Assembly: GCA_006538405.1 (NCBI GenBank)
Contig: BJKQ01000002.1
Location: 2,418,001-2,482,000, forward strand
Source of the DNA: Hansfordia pulvinata
Lineage: Eukaryota > Ascomycota > Sordariomycetes > Xylariales
DNA: 64,000 nt
Direction of reading: 5' to 3'
The translations under genes were made by a program, and so were the position numbers. A model generated the notes under the pieces. It saw only the letters and a program-made list of their open reading frames with translations. It made no database searches and was not told the DNA's origin. This document shows, piece by piece, positions 11,129 to 21,735 of this stretch (position 1 is its first letter; each line of letters opens with the position of its first letter).

Positions 11129-14019
11129 CGAGAGGTGCACTCACGTCGTGAATGCCAAAGCCTTGGCTTCTGGTGAGCGGCATATGCGACGAGCAAGGGC
11201 AGACCCGGGTCAGTCTGTGATGAATGAGGGACTGAGAAGAAATGGGAGGCGGTGAGATGCGGCACAACCAGCCGTACGAGCAGGTACGCGAATCTCACCG
11301 GCCCAATGCACTTGCCGTCACTCGGTCCAGTCAGTGGCTGAAACCGGTGGGATGAACCTCCCACTCTGATGAAAACCTGGTGCGGGTGAGTGCTGAAATG
11401 GGCTGGGAATTGGAATGTCAGCGAGGTGCGGCTCCAGATCTGGAACATCAAGAGCCGGCTGATGCAACCTCATGTTGGTCAGTAGTACGAGTACAACGGT
11501 GCACTGCATTCGAACGCGCGTGAGGTATCTGATCGTACTCGTATTGCTCGTACTCCGTGTCCACTTGAGGCTGAGTGCTACACTGGTATGAGAATTAGAT
11601 ACATTGTTGAATGTGTTCATGTCGCGAAAATTCGTGGCTAAGGTAAGGTAAGCCAGGTACCTAAGCAGCGTACCTCGAAAACCCCAGGCCCGGGCCTCGA
11701 GAGGTGGAGGCGCTACCTATCTCCTAACATTGAAGCACACGAAGATACGCAGGTATAGAGAGCCAGTACATGCACGCAGAAAGGTGAGGTGGATAGGCCT
11801 CTCATGGCGCTTGGTCGCACGGTTTTGGATGCGACGTTGGTTAGGTCAGATGCTGTGAAATGTCTTCTCGTGGTGCCTCGACTTACATCATGTACACCAC
11901 TCGCCTACTGTACTGCATCGCCTGCTCCGCGGTTTTCCCGAACGCCGCTCTCTTTCCCACGCCTGGCTGACGATGGGTGTTAACTCTCGGGGCCCTCCAA
12001 GTGCAGTTGCCGCCTCTTCAGCCCCCTCCCTATATTAGGGCCCACTTCGAGCGTGGCTTTGCTTCGCAGGCCGCGCGCCTCCCCCCCCCCCCCTCCCCTC
12101 CCTCCAATCGCAGCAAGATGTGTACGAGGACAACGTACTTGCTTCGTACCTGTCAGGCCGCCGTTGATGCAGGTAGCGCGGATCTGCTCCAGTCACTATA
12201 GGTAGGTAGACATCAGGCATTGATCATTCTGTGATCCCGATTTTCAATGCGCACGGTCATGTTTACTCGTACACAAGACGGCGGACAGACTCTGGAGAGG
12301 GTCCCGGGTAGAGGTCACTCGTTATGGCAAAAGATGCCAGCGGGTCAGGCCAGTGTCTCCGTGTCAGCGCTGGTCAGGACAAAAGCAAGAAACGAAGAAA
12401 CAAGCCATGTGGCGCCAGTCAGGCCCAAGACAGCGTCCGCCCTGCAAGATGAGCAAGTGCGGGATCAATACGCGCGCCGGGCTTCGCGTTGTGCTGCGCC
12501 AGCTGCGCAGGCAGCGGCACCCAGCAAAGGAGGAACAATGAAACAGACGAAACCAACCCGCAGGCGGCTAGCAAAGGCGATGTCGGCAGTGGCTTGCGCG
12601 GTGCGCCTTTGCCAAGATGCCAGTCTCGCTTCTCGACCGCAGCAGGGGGGCATGAAAGCCGGCTTCATTGGCTGCCAGCCTTAAGCTGGTCCCATGTCGG
12701 TCGGCGTTCATGTTGCCTCACTGGAAGTCGGTACAACGCACGTACAGAGCGGTGCAGCCCACATCGTGTTGGCAGGAAGGTACCTCATGCGCCAAACCTC
12801 TCATGTTGGCCCATCACTTGCACAAACAGTACCTAAGGTACCCGACGTGCGACAGGGCCGGCGTCCATGCGCATGGACAGCTGGATGTATCTAGAAATAC
12901 AACTGCTGACGTACGGAGGGCCGTTGCCGTGTCCTTGTTTCCAATGGTAGAAGGTTGCTGCTTCCTTGCTGACCGCCCACCTGTATACTCGTACCTACCT
13001 TACATGTACCTGAAGATAAAGCTCCCTTCCTCTCGACTGCCAGTGCCCGTCCCTCGACGCAAGCAGGCGCGACCACCGCGACACTTCCATTACCAACACC
13101 GCCATCACCACCGCGGCCGGCTTCTGTCAAGAATCCATCTCGACAAACAGCAGGAGGCTTGGGCCAGAGCGACGGCCGTGGAAGCTTTTTGGGTACCCGA
13201 GAGCCGCCTGTCCGCTGAAGGAGGGTATTTTCGGCTTTTCCTGTGTTTTTCGGATCGTCGCTACTCTCTTTTGGACAGGCTCGTCGTGGCCCTCACCAGA
13301 ATCTTCCGGGCCAGAACCGGAACTAACTGGCTGGGTAGAGCCAGCCAAGCCCACCTCAACGGGGCAGTGCGTCCTGGTCCCCTGTTCGCCGTCAGCCCGC
13401 CATCCATTGCAACGCGAGCCACTGGCCTGGGCTGCACTGCTTTACATCGGTATCCAGCCAGCGACCTCTGACTCTGAGGACGAGCAGCCCTTGGGCGCTA
13501 ATAAGGGTCTTGCCTCAGCCCATCAAAAGACCCTAGATTCCCACCCCTCAGCCGTCCGACTTCGACGACATTTCTCTCGTCAGCATCAAGTCATCCTTCA
13601 ATCCCACCCAACGATTGATTTCCCTTAATTGGCATCCAAAGACCACCGTCTTCTTCAAATTTATAGCGCCTGTTGTCCCATTATCATCAACTCATCTTCA
13701 TCAGTCTGCCTACCTGCCTGTGTCTCGAAGCACGCCGACCCAATTCTCGGCCAACCTGATCGACCCATCCACGCCATTTTGCCCACTTGCCCGATACGCA
13801 CACTCCATCCAGGAACCCTGATCAGGCTAGGCGCAGGTTAGCAACGATCTTCGTCCCACCTGCCCAACCACGAGTATACGAATACCTATCCTCCCGCGAA
13901 CACACTGCACTGCACCGACCGGCGGCAGCGCCCATCCGGCTTGCACCGTCCAGCCAGACTGGCTTCTTGGACCGTCGCGCGGCGGACCGACGCCCGTACA
14001 GGCTCCTAGTCGGCCGAAC
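11129..14019. other. Intergenic, divergent spacer between Sen15 and DUF2985 gene
   Basis: No supported gene. It has a 13-base C run at 12081-12093 and TACTCGTA-type motifs (for example near 12984). The final 550 bases are pyrimidine-rich, typical of a fungal promoter and 5' leader, and lead into the start at 14020. Open frames at 12247-13471 lack recognisable motifs. Confidence 0.5.
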
Positions 14020-15209
14020 ATGACCTACGACCCGCTGGGCACGACGGCATCAACTCCTCTGAGGAGCAATTCAGACAACAGAAGTAGTAGTGGCAGCAGC
14101 AGTAGCAGCATCATGGATGGGGCAGAGTTGCGCGAGATTACAAAGGCCGAGAGCGCCGTCTCCCAGCGGCCGCAGCCCCAGGCACAGCACAATCCGCAAG
14201 ATCACGAGAGCGTGGGGGCGACGCTCATGTCCAAGGCCGCGGCGGTCGAGGTGCAGGCCCACCAATATGCCAACGGGTACCACTTCCCCCCAAGTACCCG
14301 GTGGGGGAGCAGGTGCGGATGGGCCTCGCCGCGTTCTGGCAGTTCTACAACACAGGCTTTGGCTTCTTCTTGACCATCTACGCGCTCAACGTCGTGGCGT
14401 GGGGCGGCATGCTGTTTTTGCTGCTGTGCAATGCAGCGCCGCCCTCGGTCATGTGCTGGCCCGACGGCGACTGCGATGCCATTGACTCTCCCCGCCGCAT
14501 CTGGATCGAGACGGACTGTCAGGTCGTCAACGGCCTGTTCTGCGTCACCGGCTTCGGTCTCGCCCCCTGGCGCGCCCGCGACCTCTATTATTTGATGCGA
14601 TACCGTCTGGCTGGCGACCGGCAGGCCCTGCGCGTGCTCGCCGGCGTGCACCGCCCCTGGTTCCGCTTACCGGGCTCGGACCGGCTGCCAGCCCACCTGG
14701 GCCCGAAGAGCTTCGAAGATGAGGAGGCGGGGGCGGCGGCTACCGCGGCCGGTATTGACGGCGCCGAGGCCATGCCGCACCCTCCCGAAGCCATGGCGGA
14801 CCCGCCACCAACAGGGCAGCGGGCACCGCCGACACGCCTGTGGAAAATGGACGTGGTCGTGTGGATGCAGATGCTCAACACCGGGTTTCAGGTGTGCCTG
14901 TCGACATTTATGTGGGCGATGGACCGATATACGCGGCCCTCGTGGGCGACGGGTCTGTTTGTGTGCCTGGCGTGCATTGTGGCAGGAGTGGCGGGCGTGA
15001 TTATGGGGATCGAGGGCAAGAACGTCAAGATGGTCGAGGGCGTGCCGTTGAGCAAGCTCGACGTCGCGCGGCTGGCACGCGACCGCGAACTGGGCATCCC
15101 CCACTACAACAACTACCAGGACCGGGATCCCGCCAAGGAGGCGAAAAAGAAGAAGGCCAACAAGGGACGGGGCTGGTTTGGCCGGTCCGAAAAGAACGCC
15201 GAGGTGTAG
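14020..15209 (+). pseudogene. DUF2985-like fungal membrane protein with apparent -1 frameshift
   Basis: Two overlapping open frames together form one membrane protein of about 396 residues. Frame 1 (from ATG 14020) gives a Ser/Gln-rich N-terminus ending YANGYHFPP. Frame 2 continues with KYPVGEQVRMGLAAFWQFYNTG and runs to the stop at 15207-15209. The switch falls in a run of six C at 14286-14291; one more C would join the frames. No plausible intron spans the point (candidate GT..AG pairs would be under 20 nt). The second frame has a hydrophobic segment at about 14343-14430, IWIETDCQVVNGLFCVTGFG and APWRARDLYYL typical of DUF2985 proteins, a late membrane hairpin and a Lys-rich tail. It may be a sequencing error rather than a true pseudogene. 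Cellular role is unknown. Confidence 0.7.
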
Positions 15210-16716
15210 CTTTGCGGAGGTCAGAGGGCGCCGACTACCTACATGTACCTACATAGTCGGCGCCGGTGAGAGGGGGGACAATAATTATCTTCCTTGTAAT
15301 CAAGAGATGCACTATTCTTTAAGAGTGAGCGTCCACTGGGCCGGGCAACTGCGGTTGGAAATGCAACGGTTCGGACTTGCAGTCCAGGAAACATCCAGAC
15401 TCAGGCCCACGATTGACAGTGATAAATTCCAGACTCATAACAAACAAGTAAGTAAAACCTGGCCAAGGGAGAGCGCATGTCACGAACGCAAGGCAGACAT
15501 GTGATGTCGTGCTGATAGGTGCCCCGCCCAGCGGCCGTCACGGGACTCTTTGACCTCCCCACAGCGGTGAGCTATCAGCAGACCCGTGTGTCTTTGTTCC
15601 CCGGGGTCTTTTCGGACTGTGAAGAGTCGACCGAGTCAGGCTAGCATGTGTCCGCCTGCTGATGTGTGCACATGAGTCGCTATGGGCGATGGGATCGGGC
15701 GTCTGACTCGGTCGAGGCATTCCACAGCCACCTTACCAAGTAGACGTTTTCCTTTCACAGAGGCAGACTTGCACATGGCGATTGTGGTTGGGTCAGGCTC
15801 TGCGCGCCGAAGCTTCTCTTCTTCGCGACACACACGACTGGGGTATGCATGCTACGAGTGTGCTCGGACAGGCTATGCGGCGGGGCTGGCCAGACACCCC
15901 GTTCCAGCTTCATCCGTGTCCGCATATACTCATACGAAGCCTTGTATTTATCGGGTGGTCACGACGTGACGACAGGACCTGATAACGCTAACTTAGTTCC
16001 GCGGACGGATGGGGGGAAGCACAAGGTCAATACTCGTACTCGTACCTTAGGTACAAGGAACATTAGGTGGTAGACTGGTGAGCCACGGGAGCCACCGGGG
16101 TTTCCCCCCAAGGGTCTCTGGGGCTTGTGGAGCTGAGAGGCGTTGCGGGGCGCCCTGGGCAGCTGATAAGCCGCAGCGGCCAGCAAGGTCACTAGGTAAT
16201 AACTCAAGCCGTAGGTGGGCCTTGCGTTGCCAGTCACACCAGTCACAAGTCAGTCGAGCACCGTACCTAGGGCGCCCGGCACTTCTACGACTTCCAAAGT
16301 TTCGCTCCGCCATACCGTATCGTACGGAGATCTGCCCGTCCGGTACCGCCATGCTCCGTACATTACCAGCACAGTGATCTCATCGTCTCCGGTCACCACC
16401 GAGCGACGACGGATCTTATCAGGCACTCTCACGTGTCTCACTGCCTTCCTGCCGTCCTCCTTCCTCAGCAATCCAACTTAGAGAGGCTCCCAAGTCAGGC
16501 TCAACCACGCTGGCCGAGGACCTCAACCTCATTTTTCTCATCTCTCTCGGGCCCGATTCTGTCGCGCGCGACACGACACGTCCACGTTCATCACCACCTA
16601 CCTACCCATACAGTCGGGACCGGTTTAGACGAGGGCAGGCCCCCGACATCGCCAAATCCGCGACCCCGATACCATCACCATCTGCCTCGCCATCTCAACA
16701 CCCCTCCACCGTCACC
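15210..16716. other. Intergenic, 3' hairpin then transporter promoter
   Basis: No supported gene. An 11-bp-stem hairpin sits at 15227-15264. TACTCGTA repeats occur near 16030. The last 280 bases are pyrimidine-rich and contain CACGTG at about 16431, consistent with the promoter and leader of the transporter gene. Confidence 0.5.
15227..15264. repeat. Perfect 11-bp inverted repeat 17 nt after the DUF2985 stop
   Basis: GGCGCCGACTA at 15227-15237 is exactly complementary to TAGTCGGCGCC at 15254-15264, with a 16-nt loop that contains TACATGTACC. The position puts it in the 3' UTR of the upstream gene. Its role is unknown; a 3'-end or RNA-stability element is one possibility. Confidence 0.85.
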
Positions 16717-18064
16717 ATGGCGCCCCGAACTCTCATCCCCTTCCTCGTCGGCATGATGCTGCTCACCGGCGTCTGCAACACTCTCTTGACAAAGTACCAG
16801 GACAACCAGTGTGTCCGCGACTGCGACTCCCCCGACCCCAAGCGCCGCCAGCTATTCGAGCAGCCTGTCCTGCAGACCGCCCAGATGTTCGTCGGCGAGG
16901 CCGGCTGCTGGCTTGTCGTTGGTCTCATGGCCCTCTACACCCGCTTCATCGAGCCCCGTCTGCGATCTTCGGCCGGAGGCCGCTACTCGCCCCTCGCTGC
17001 CACTGATGGCCTCGATGCCGCCGACGCCGATGCGCAGCTCACAGCCCTGCTTTCCAACCACGCGCGCCCCAAGCGCGGCGCCCCCGACGGGATGCTGCGC
17101 GGCTGGCGCATCGTCTTCCTGGCCCTCCCCGCCATCTGCGACATTTGCGGCACCACCCTCATGAACGCCGGCCTGCTTATGGTCGCTGCCTCCATCTACC
17201 AAATGACCCGCGGTGCCCTCGTCCTCTTTGTTGGCCTTCTCAGCGTCGTCTTTCTCAAGCGCAAGCTCTACCTCTACCAATGGCTCTCCCTCGTCGGTGT
17301 CGTCCTCGGCGTTGCCGTCGTCGGCCTCGCTGGCGCCGTCTCTCCCGATGCCCAGGCCAAGGCCACGACCGCAGGCCTTTCCGAGATGATCTTCGAAGAG
17401 GACCCGGCTGGCGAGGCTCTGCGCGTTGTTGCGGGCGTCTTTCTCATTGCGGGCGCGCAGATATTCACGGCCACCCAATTCGTTCTTGAGGAGTCTTTCC
17501 TTGAGAAGTCCACCATTGAGCCCATCGAGGTAGTTGGCTGGGAGGGCATTTTCGGCTTTACTGTCACCGTCATCATCATGATTGTCCTGCACCTTGCGAT
17601 TGGCCGGACCCCCGAGGGTCGCCTCGGCATGTTTGACATGGTTGAAGGCTGGCGCCAAATGACGGAGTACAGGGCTGTGTGGGCCTCCAGCCTTCTGATC
17701 ATGGTCAGCATCGGGTACGTTTGTTTTAATTTACTTCTCGCTGGCTTGAAAACCCCCAGCTTTGGCCTCCGCTTCTTTATTGACTAACACGAACAGCGGC
17801 TTCAACTTCTTCGGCCTGTCCGTCACCCGCAGCGTCAGTGCCACGTCGCGCTCCACCATCGACACTTGCCGCACCCTCTTCATCTGGGTCGTCTCGCTCG
17901 GTCTCGGGTGGGAAACCTTCAAGTGGCTGCAGATTGTCGGTTTTGGCCTGCTCGTCTACTTCACCTTCGTCTTCAACGGCATTGTCCAGCCCCCCATCAA
18001 GGCTCTCATTCCTGACGAAGAGGTCGAGGAGCTCCTCCCCGAGGAACCCATTGAGCACCATTAA
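16717..18064 (+). CDS. SLC35F6-like drug/metabolite superfamily transporter
   Basis: 421-aa multi-pass membrane protein of the drug/metabolite transporter superfamily, closest in appearance to the SLC35F6 (C2orf18) group of nucleotide-sugar-transporter-like proteins. Exons 16717-17714 and 17797-18064; the 82-nt intron splits a Gly codon (IG/FNFFG). Visible features: a first hydrophobic helix LIPFLVGMMLLTGVCNTLL, then NAGLLMVAASIYQMTRGALV, the typical substrate-path helix, VVFLKRKLYLYQWLSLVGV, and late GFNFFGLSVTRSVSATSRST. It ends in an acidic tail (DEEVEELLPEEPIEHH). The first ATG has a CACCATGGCG context. The transported substrate is not known from sequence. Confidence 0.85.
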
Positions 18065-19576
18065 GCCTAGGGCAGCGTGTTTCTCTTGCCGGATAGGACC
18101 ACGGCAGTCGCATGCCAAGACACCTGTGCCATGCATAGATACCAGATATCTCATATACATTCAGATCTACCATGATAGGAAATGGAGTTTAGGATCGCGG
18201 CATTGATTCGGTGCATTCCCGAGCATCTTACATGTCTTTTTCTTCGACTTCTTCTTTTCGAAGACTCGTTTAGTCACACGCTGGAGTTAGGATTGCATCA
18301 TTCGCATACAATTTCTCATAAATTCGCCCCGTAGCTCTGGAACTACACTGGCCAATATATTTGATTACCAGGTGGCTGTCGACGTAGCATTTTCTTACTA
18401 ATTCTCAACCAACTGCTCAAATACGAACAAGATAAAAATGTGTAACGAAGCAACGCATTGTTAAGACCTTATTCCAGACAAAGGGCAGGATACAGCCAGA
18501 TTGAGCTGTGCCGAAATCTCTTCTTGAAGACGTCCACTCTGGGCAGAAAAGTTAGATCCACCGATTGCGCCCTCCTTCGAAGCCGAGGTCTCCCCGCCGC
18601 CGTTACTACCCACGCCCTTCTCACCTTCTCTGCCCAGCGAGACTCACGTCAGGCTCGCACCGGGCATGGCGCCAGAGGTCGGAGGCGAGGCGGGATGGCT
18701 CCAGATGTCGATCCCGTGCGCTGGACCGCGGGAGGACGCCGTCGGTGATGGGGGCGAAATTGCTTCACGCGTTGCAGCCTGGGATTCCTCGATTACTGAA
18801 GACATGTCACTTGCAGAGAGAGCTTGACACGGCCACGCTTTCCGCTTGTCTCTGCACGAAGATAATAGCTCACGTTGGGGCTACTGAGTAAGTTAAATTG
18901 GGTTGCATTGCTGGCTGAATAGTAATGACATCGCTGGAGCGCGGGAATGGCCCAATTTCTGTAACTCCATGGCGGCCATGTCAACAAGATTAGTGCGAGC
19001 AGGGAGCAGCTCGTCGAAGGCGCTCGTGGTGATGCGCAGGTTTGACATGACCGCCGCCATTCCGCTTTCTGGAGTTGCGCCTGTGCGCTGGTGTGCATCG
19101 AATGCCTCAACGGACCGAGAGGGGCCCAAAGGTTCGTTCCTATCATGATTGACGCTGTCGGTGAAATTTCCAAATGACTAGCCGATAGGGCACCAATGGA
19201 GGAAACGCTAGTAAAATCAGAAAAGAAAAGAAAGCTCACGAACGCCTGAAAAGGAGAAATAATAAAAAAATGAGACATATAGAAAAACAGGGATGGAAGA
19301 GATGGGAGCAAGCCCCGCTGCTTGTGTGCCCAGCTCGTGGCCGCCGTCTCGGTGTGTCGCCAGGTCGTTGTGAAACTGCCGAGATGGGCTCCTGTGGTGT
19401 TGGCAATTACGCGCAGCGTCATTGCCAAATGCTACTAACAAGACCGTGCCGAGGCTGCAGTACTCTGGTGGTCGGTCTGAGAAGGGGATGAGGGGAGGGA
19501 GAAGCCCGAGGAGAGGGTGACCGGAGCGGGCCAGTCGTCCAGGAAGAGACGCAAACAAGGCTCAGCCCGTTTATTG
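18065..19576. other. Intergenic between two convergent genes
   Basis: AT-richer than its surroundings just after the transporter stop, compatible with 3' UTR and terminator sequence for both neighbours. I saw no supported gene; the minus-strand frame at 18793-19428 has no family motifs. Confidence 0.5.
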
Positions 19577-20013
19577 CTAGTTGACGGTGACGAGGAGCTC
19601 GGCCTCGAGGATAAACTTGCCCTCTTTGTACTTCTCGCTCGACTCGTAGGCCTTGTCATACTTCCAGCCGACGACCTCCTTGCATTGTCGGCAGGTGATG
19701 TCGCGGACGACGTGGCGGCCGGTCGTCATGCTGCGCTCAGCGGGCTCGCCGGACTCGACGTTGACGACCGAGTTGAACAGGTACGCTTTGCCATGCTGAC
19801 CCCGAAAGTTCTGGGAGATGATGTCAGTGGACTGGGCACAGCGGCGGCGGTTGGATGAAAGCGGGGCGTGGGGGAGGGTGGGCGAGGAGACTGGGGCAAA
19901 GTGAGGCAACCGACTCTACTAATGATGTGTTCGTGGTCGGCAAGATGGGCCTTGCAATGCTTGCAGCCGTATATCTTGGCGCCATTAAGGTAGGTGTTAT
20001 ACGACAGGCCCAT
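19577..20013 (-). CDS. Yippee-family zinc-binding protein
   Basis: 110-aa protein with the full Yippee domain. The family is conserved in eukaryotes and binds zinc through two CXXC pairs; molecular role is poorly defined, and human YPEL5 works with an E3 ligase complex. Exon 1 is 19915-20013 and exon 2 is 19577-19810; the 104-nt intron is phase 0 with a GTCGGT donor. Zinc ligands are C17/C20 (CKHC) and C73/C76 (CRQC). Diagnostic strings are MGLSYNTYLNG, GQHGKAYLFNSVVNV and TGRHVVRDITC, then the WKYDKAYE and EKYKEGKFILE ending. Length and start match the family exactly. Confidence 0.93.
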
Positions 20014-21735
20014 GACTCTGGTGTTGTGCTGAGGGCGAGGCCAGAGGCCGCTCTGGGTCTAGCGACTCGGGGAGGCGAGCGCGGTGCCGGCGGTGCGTAC
20101 TGGGTTGCGAGCGGCTCCCGGAGAGCGCGGCGGGCGGCTTACAGCTATTTGAAGCCGTGAATGATGCAGCGATGCAGGCCTGATGATAACGGAGGAGAGA
20201 TGAGGGCAGGTGAGGTCGATGGATCGGAGGGGTGGAGTGGGTTCGTCGGCGGAGCCGGCATTGAAGGTCAAAGTAGCCGGCCGAAGCTACAGGTGGTCCT
20301 ACAGATACCTACCACATGCAGGTACCTACCTACATCTCACTCACCTTAGGTACATGTAAGTATTGGATGGCAGGTACGGTTTTGTAGGTACCTTTCTAAG
20401 CGTAGCACAGAGCCTCGACTGTGGAGGGCGGGCACCTGAAGGCCAGCAAGGGTGAGGCAGCAGGACTGATGAGCCCTATCCTGCGGAGGAAGAGGAAAAG
20501 GCCGGTTCCGAAGGGCAGAGGTCAGCTGCCAGCGGGGTCCTGCTATCGGAAAGGCTGCCTGCGGATTTTTACTTTGGGTAGGTACCTTACCTATAAACAG
20601 GTGGGTAGCTGGGTGGTCACGCCGTGGCGGATGACCTAGCCTGAGGTAACGTCGGGTGCGAGCACAACCTGGAGCACCAAGTACGCCGCCGACGGCCGCC
20701 GCCCGACCGCCCGACCACCCGTCTGTGTCGCAAGACGTCCGCGAGCGTTCAGCCTACCCACATGTACATACATGAAAAAGGTAGCCCTTCCGCTAGAGCA
20801 CGATACATATACGGGCACCTCCCCAATCCATTGGATATCCTTTGGCAGACCGAACCTCCACCTCTGTTTCTTATTGCGCATCCCTCTACTCGTAACTGGA
20901 GCCCGTCGGATGCTGCAAGCCTGGATGTCTACCCACATATCGGGTTGCACAGATATCCATTTGATACTCTACATCTTACTGAACGACTTACCCAAACGCC
21001 GTACGACATGAACGGAATCATGTAGGCTTGGTACGAGTAGCATGTCTCTTCCATTCATGGGTCAATATAACGGGCCACTGTACGTCCCGCAGATGGCTGC
21101 AGCGCCATTGTCCAGTACCGCCACGCGTCTCGAGCTTCTGTGGAAAAATATAAGCCGACAGACTTGGGACGAGGAGGTAAGTACATGGATCACTTCATTA
21201 TAAAACACTTATTCGGTCCCGGTCATGTAATCTTCGTACGTGTTGTTCATACGTTTTGACTGTTCATATTCTCGTCCACTGCTAATGCTCGCGCAAAGCC
21301 ATCGTGCCCTCAGGCCACGTCCCCCATGCGCCTGGGCTGCGGTGCCAGCGGCTCCCGCAAGTCGTCGTCAGGGCCGTCGCCCACTCATCCACTGCTCGTC
21401 CTCTAAGTCCAGTTGTTACAAGTGATACCAGATACCATCTCAGGTAGAGACAAGTGGGAAAAGAAAAGAAAAAAAGATTGAAAAAAAAAAAGATTGAAAA
21501 GAAAAAAGAAAGCCTCCCATATCGCTCAGTCCACATGCCTCGGAAAATCATGCCCATGTATGTGCATAGGGGAAAAGGTTGAATCAATGTACACGAAGCA
21601 CCAGCGGGTCATGTTGCGACGGCTTGAGATCCCCGTTGGTGAACTCGGAGCCCGCACGCGCGCCTGGTGAAAACGTCCCTCTGGGAAGAATGGTGAAAGT
21701 GTTGGATGTCGAAAGAATGTATGCAGAGGACGTAA
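20014..21735. other. Intergenic between Yippee and ferric reductase genes
   Basis: No supported gene. It contains GGTACCTACC clusters at about 20308-20390 and 20578-20600, a TACGAGTA copy near 21033, and a purine-rich A/G tract at about 21455-21512. The end nearest 21735 is the ferric reductase 3' region; the part near 20014 is the Yippee promoter. Confidence 0.5.

Noticed and set aside
12668..13471. 267-codon plus-strand frame upstream of the DUF2985 gene
   Set aside because: No recognisable motif and the sequence contains spacer-type TACTCGTACCTACC repeats; more likely promoter or leader DNA.
16852..17658. 268-codon minus-strand frame opposite the transporter
   Set aside because: Antisense shadow of the SLC35F6-like exon.
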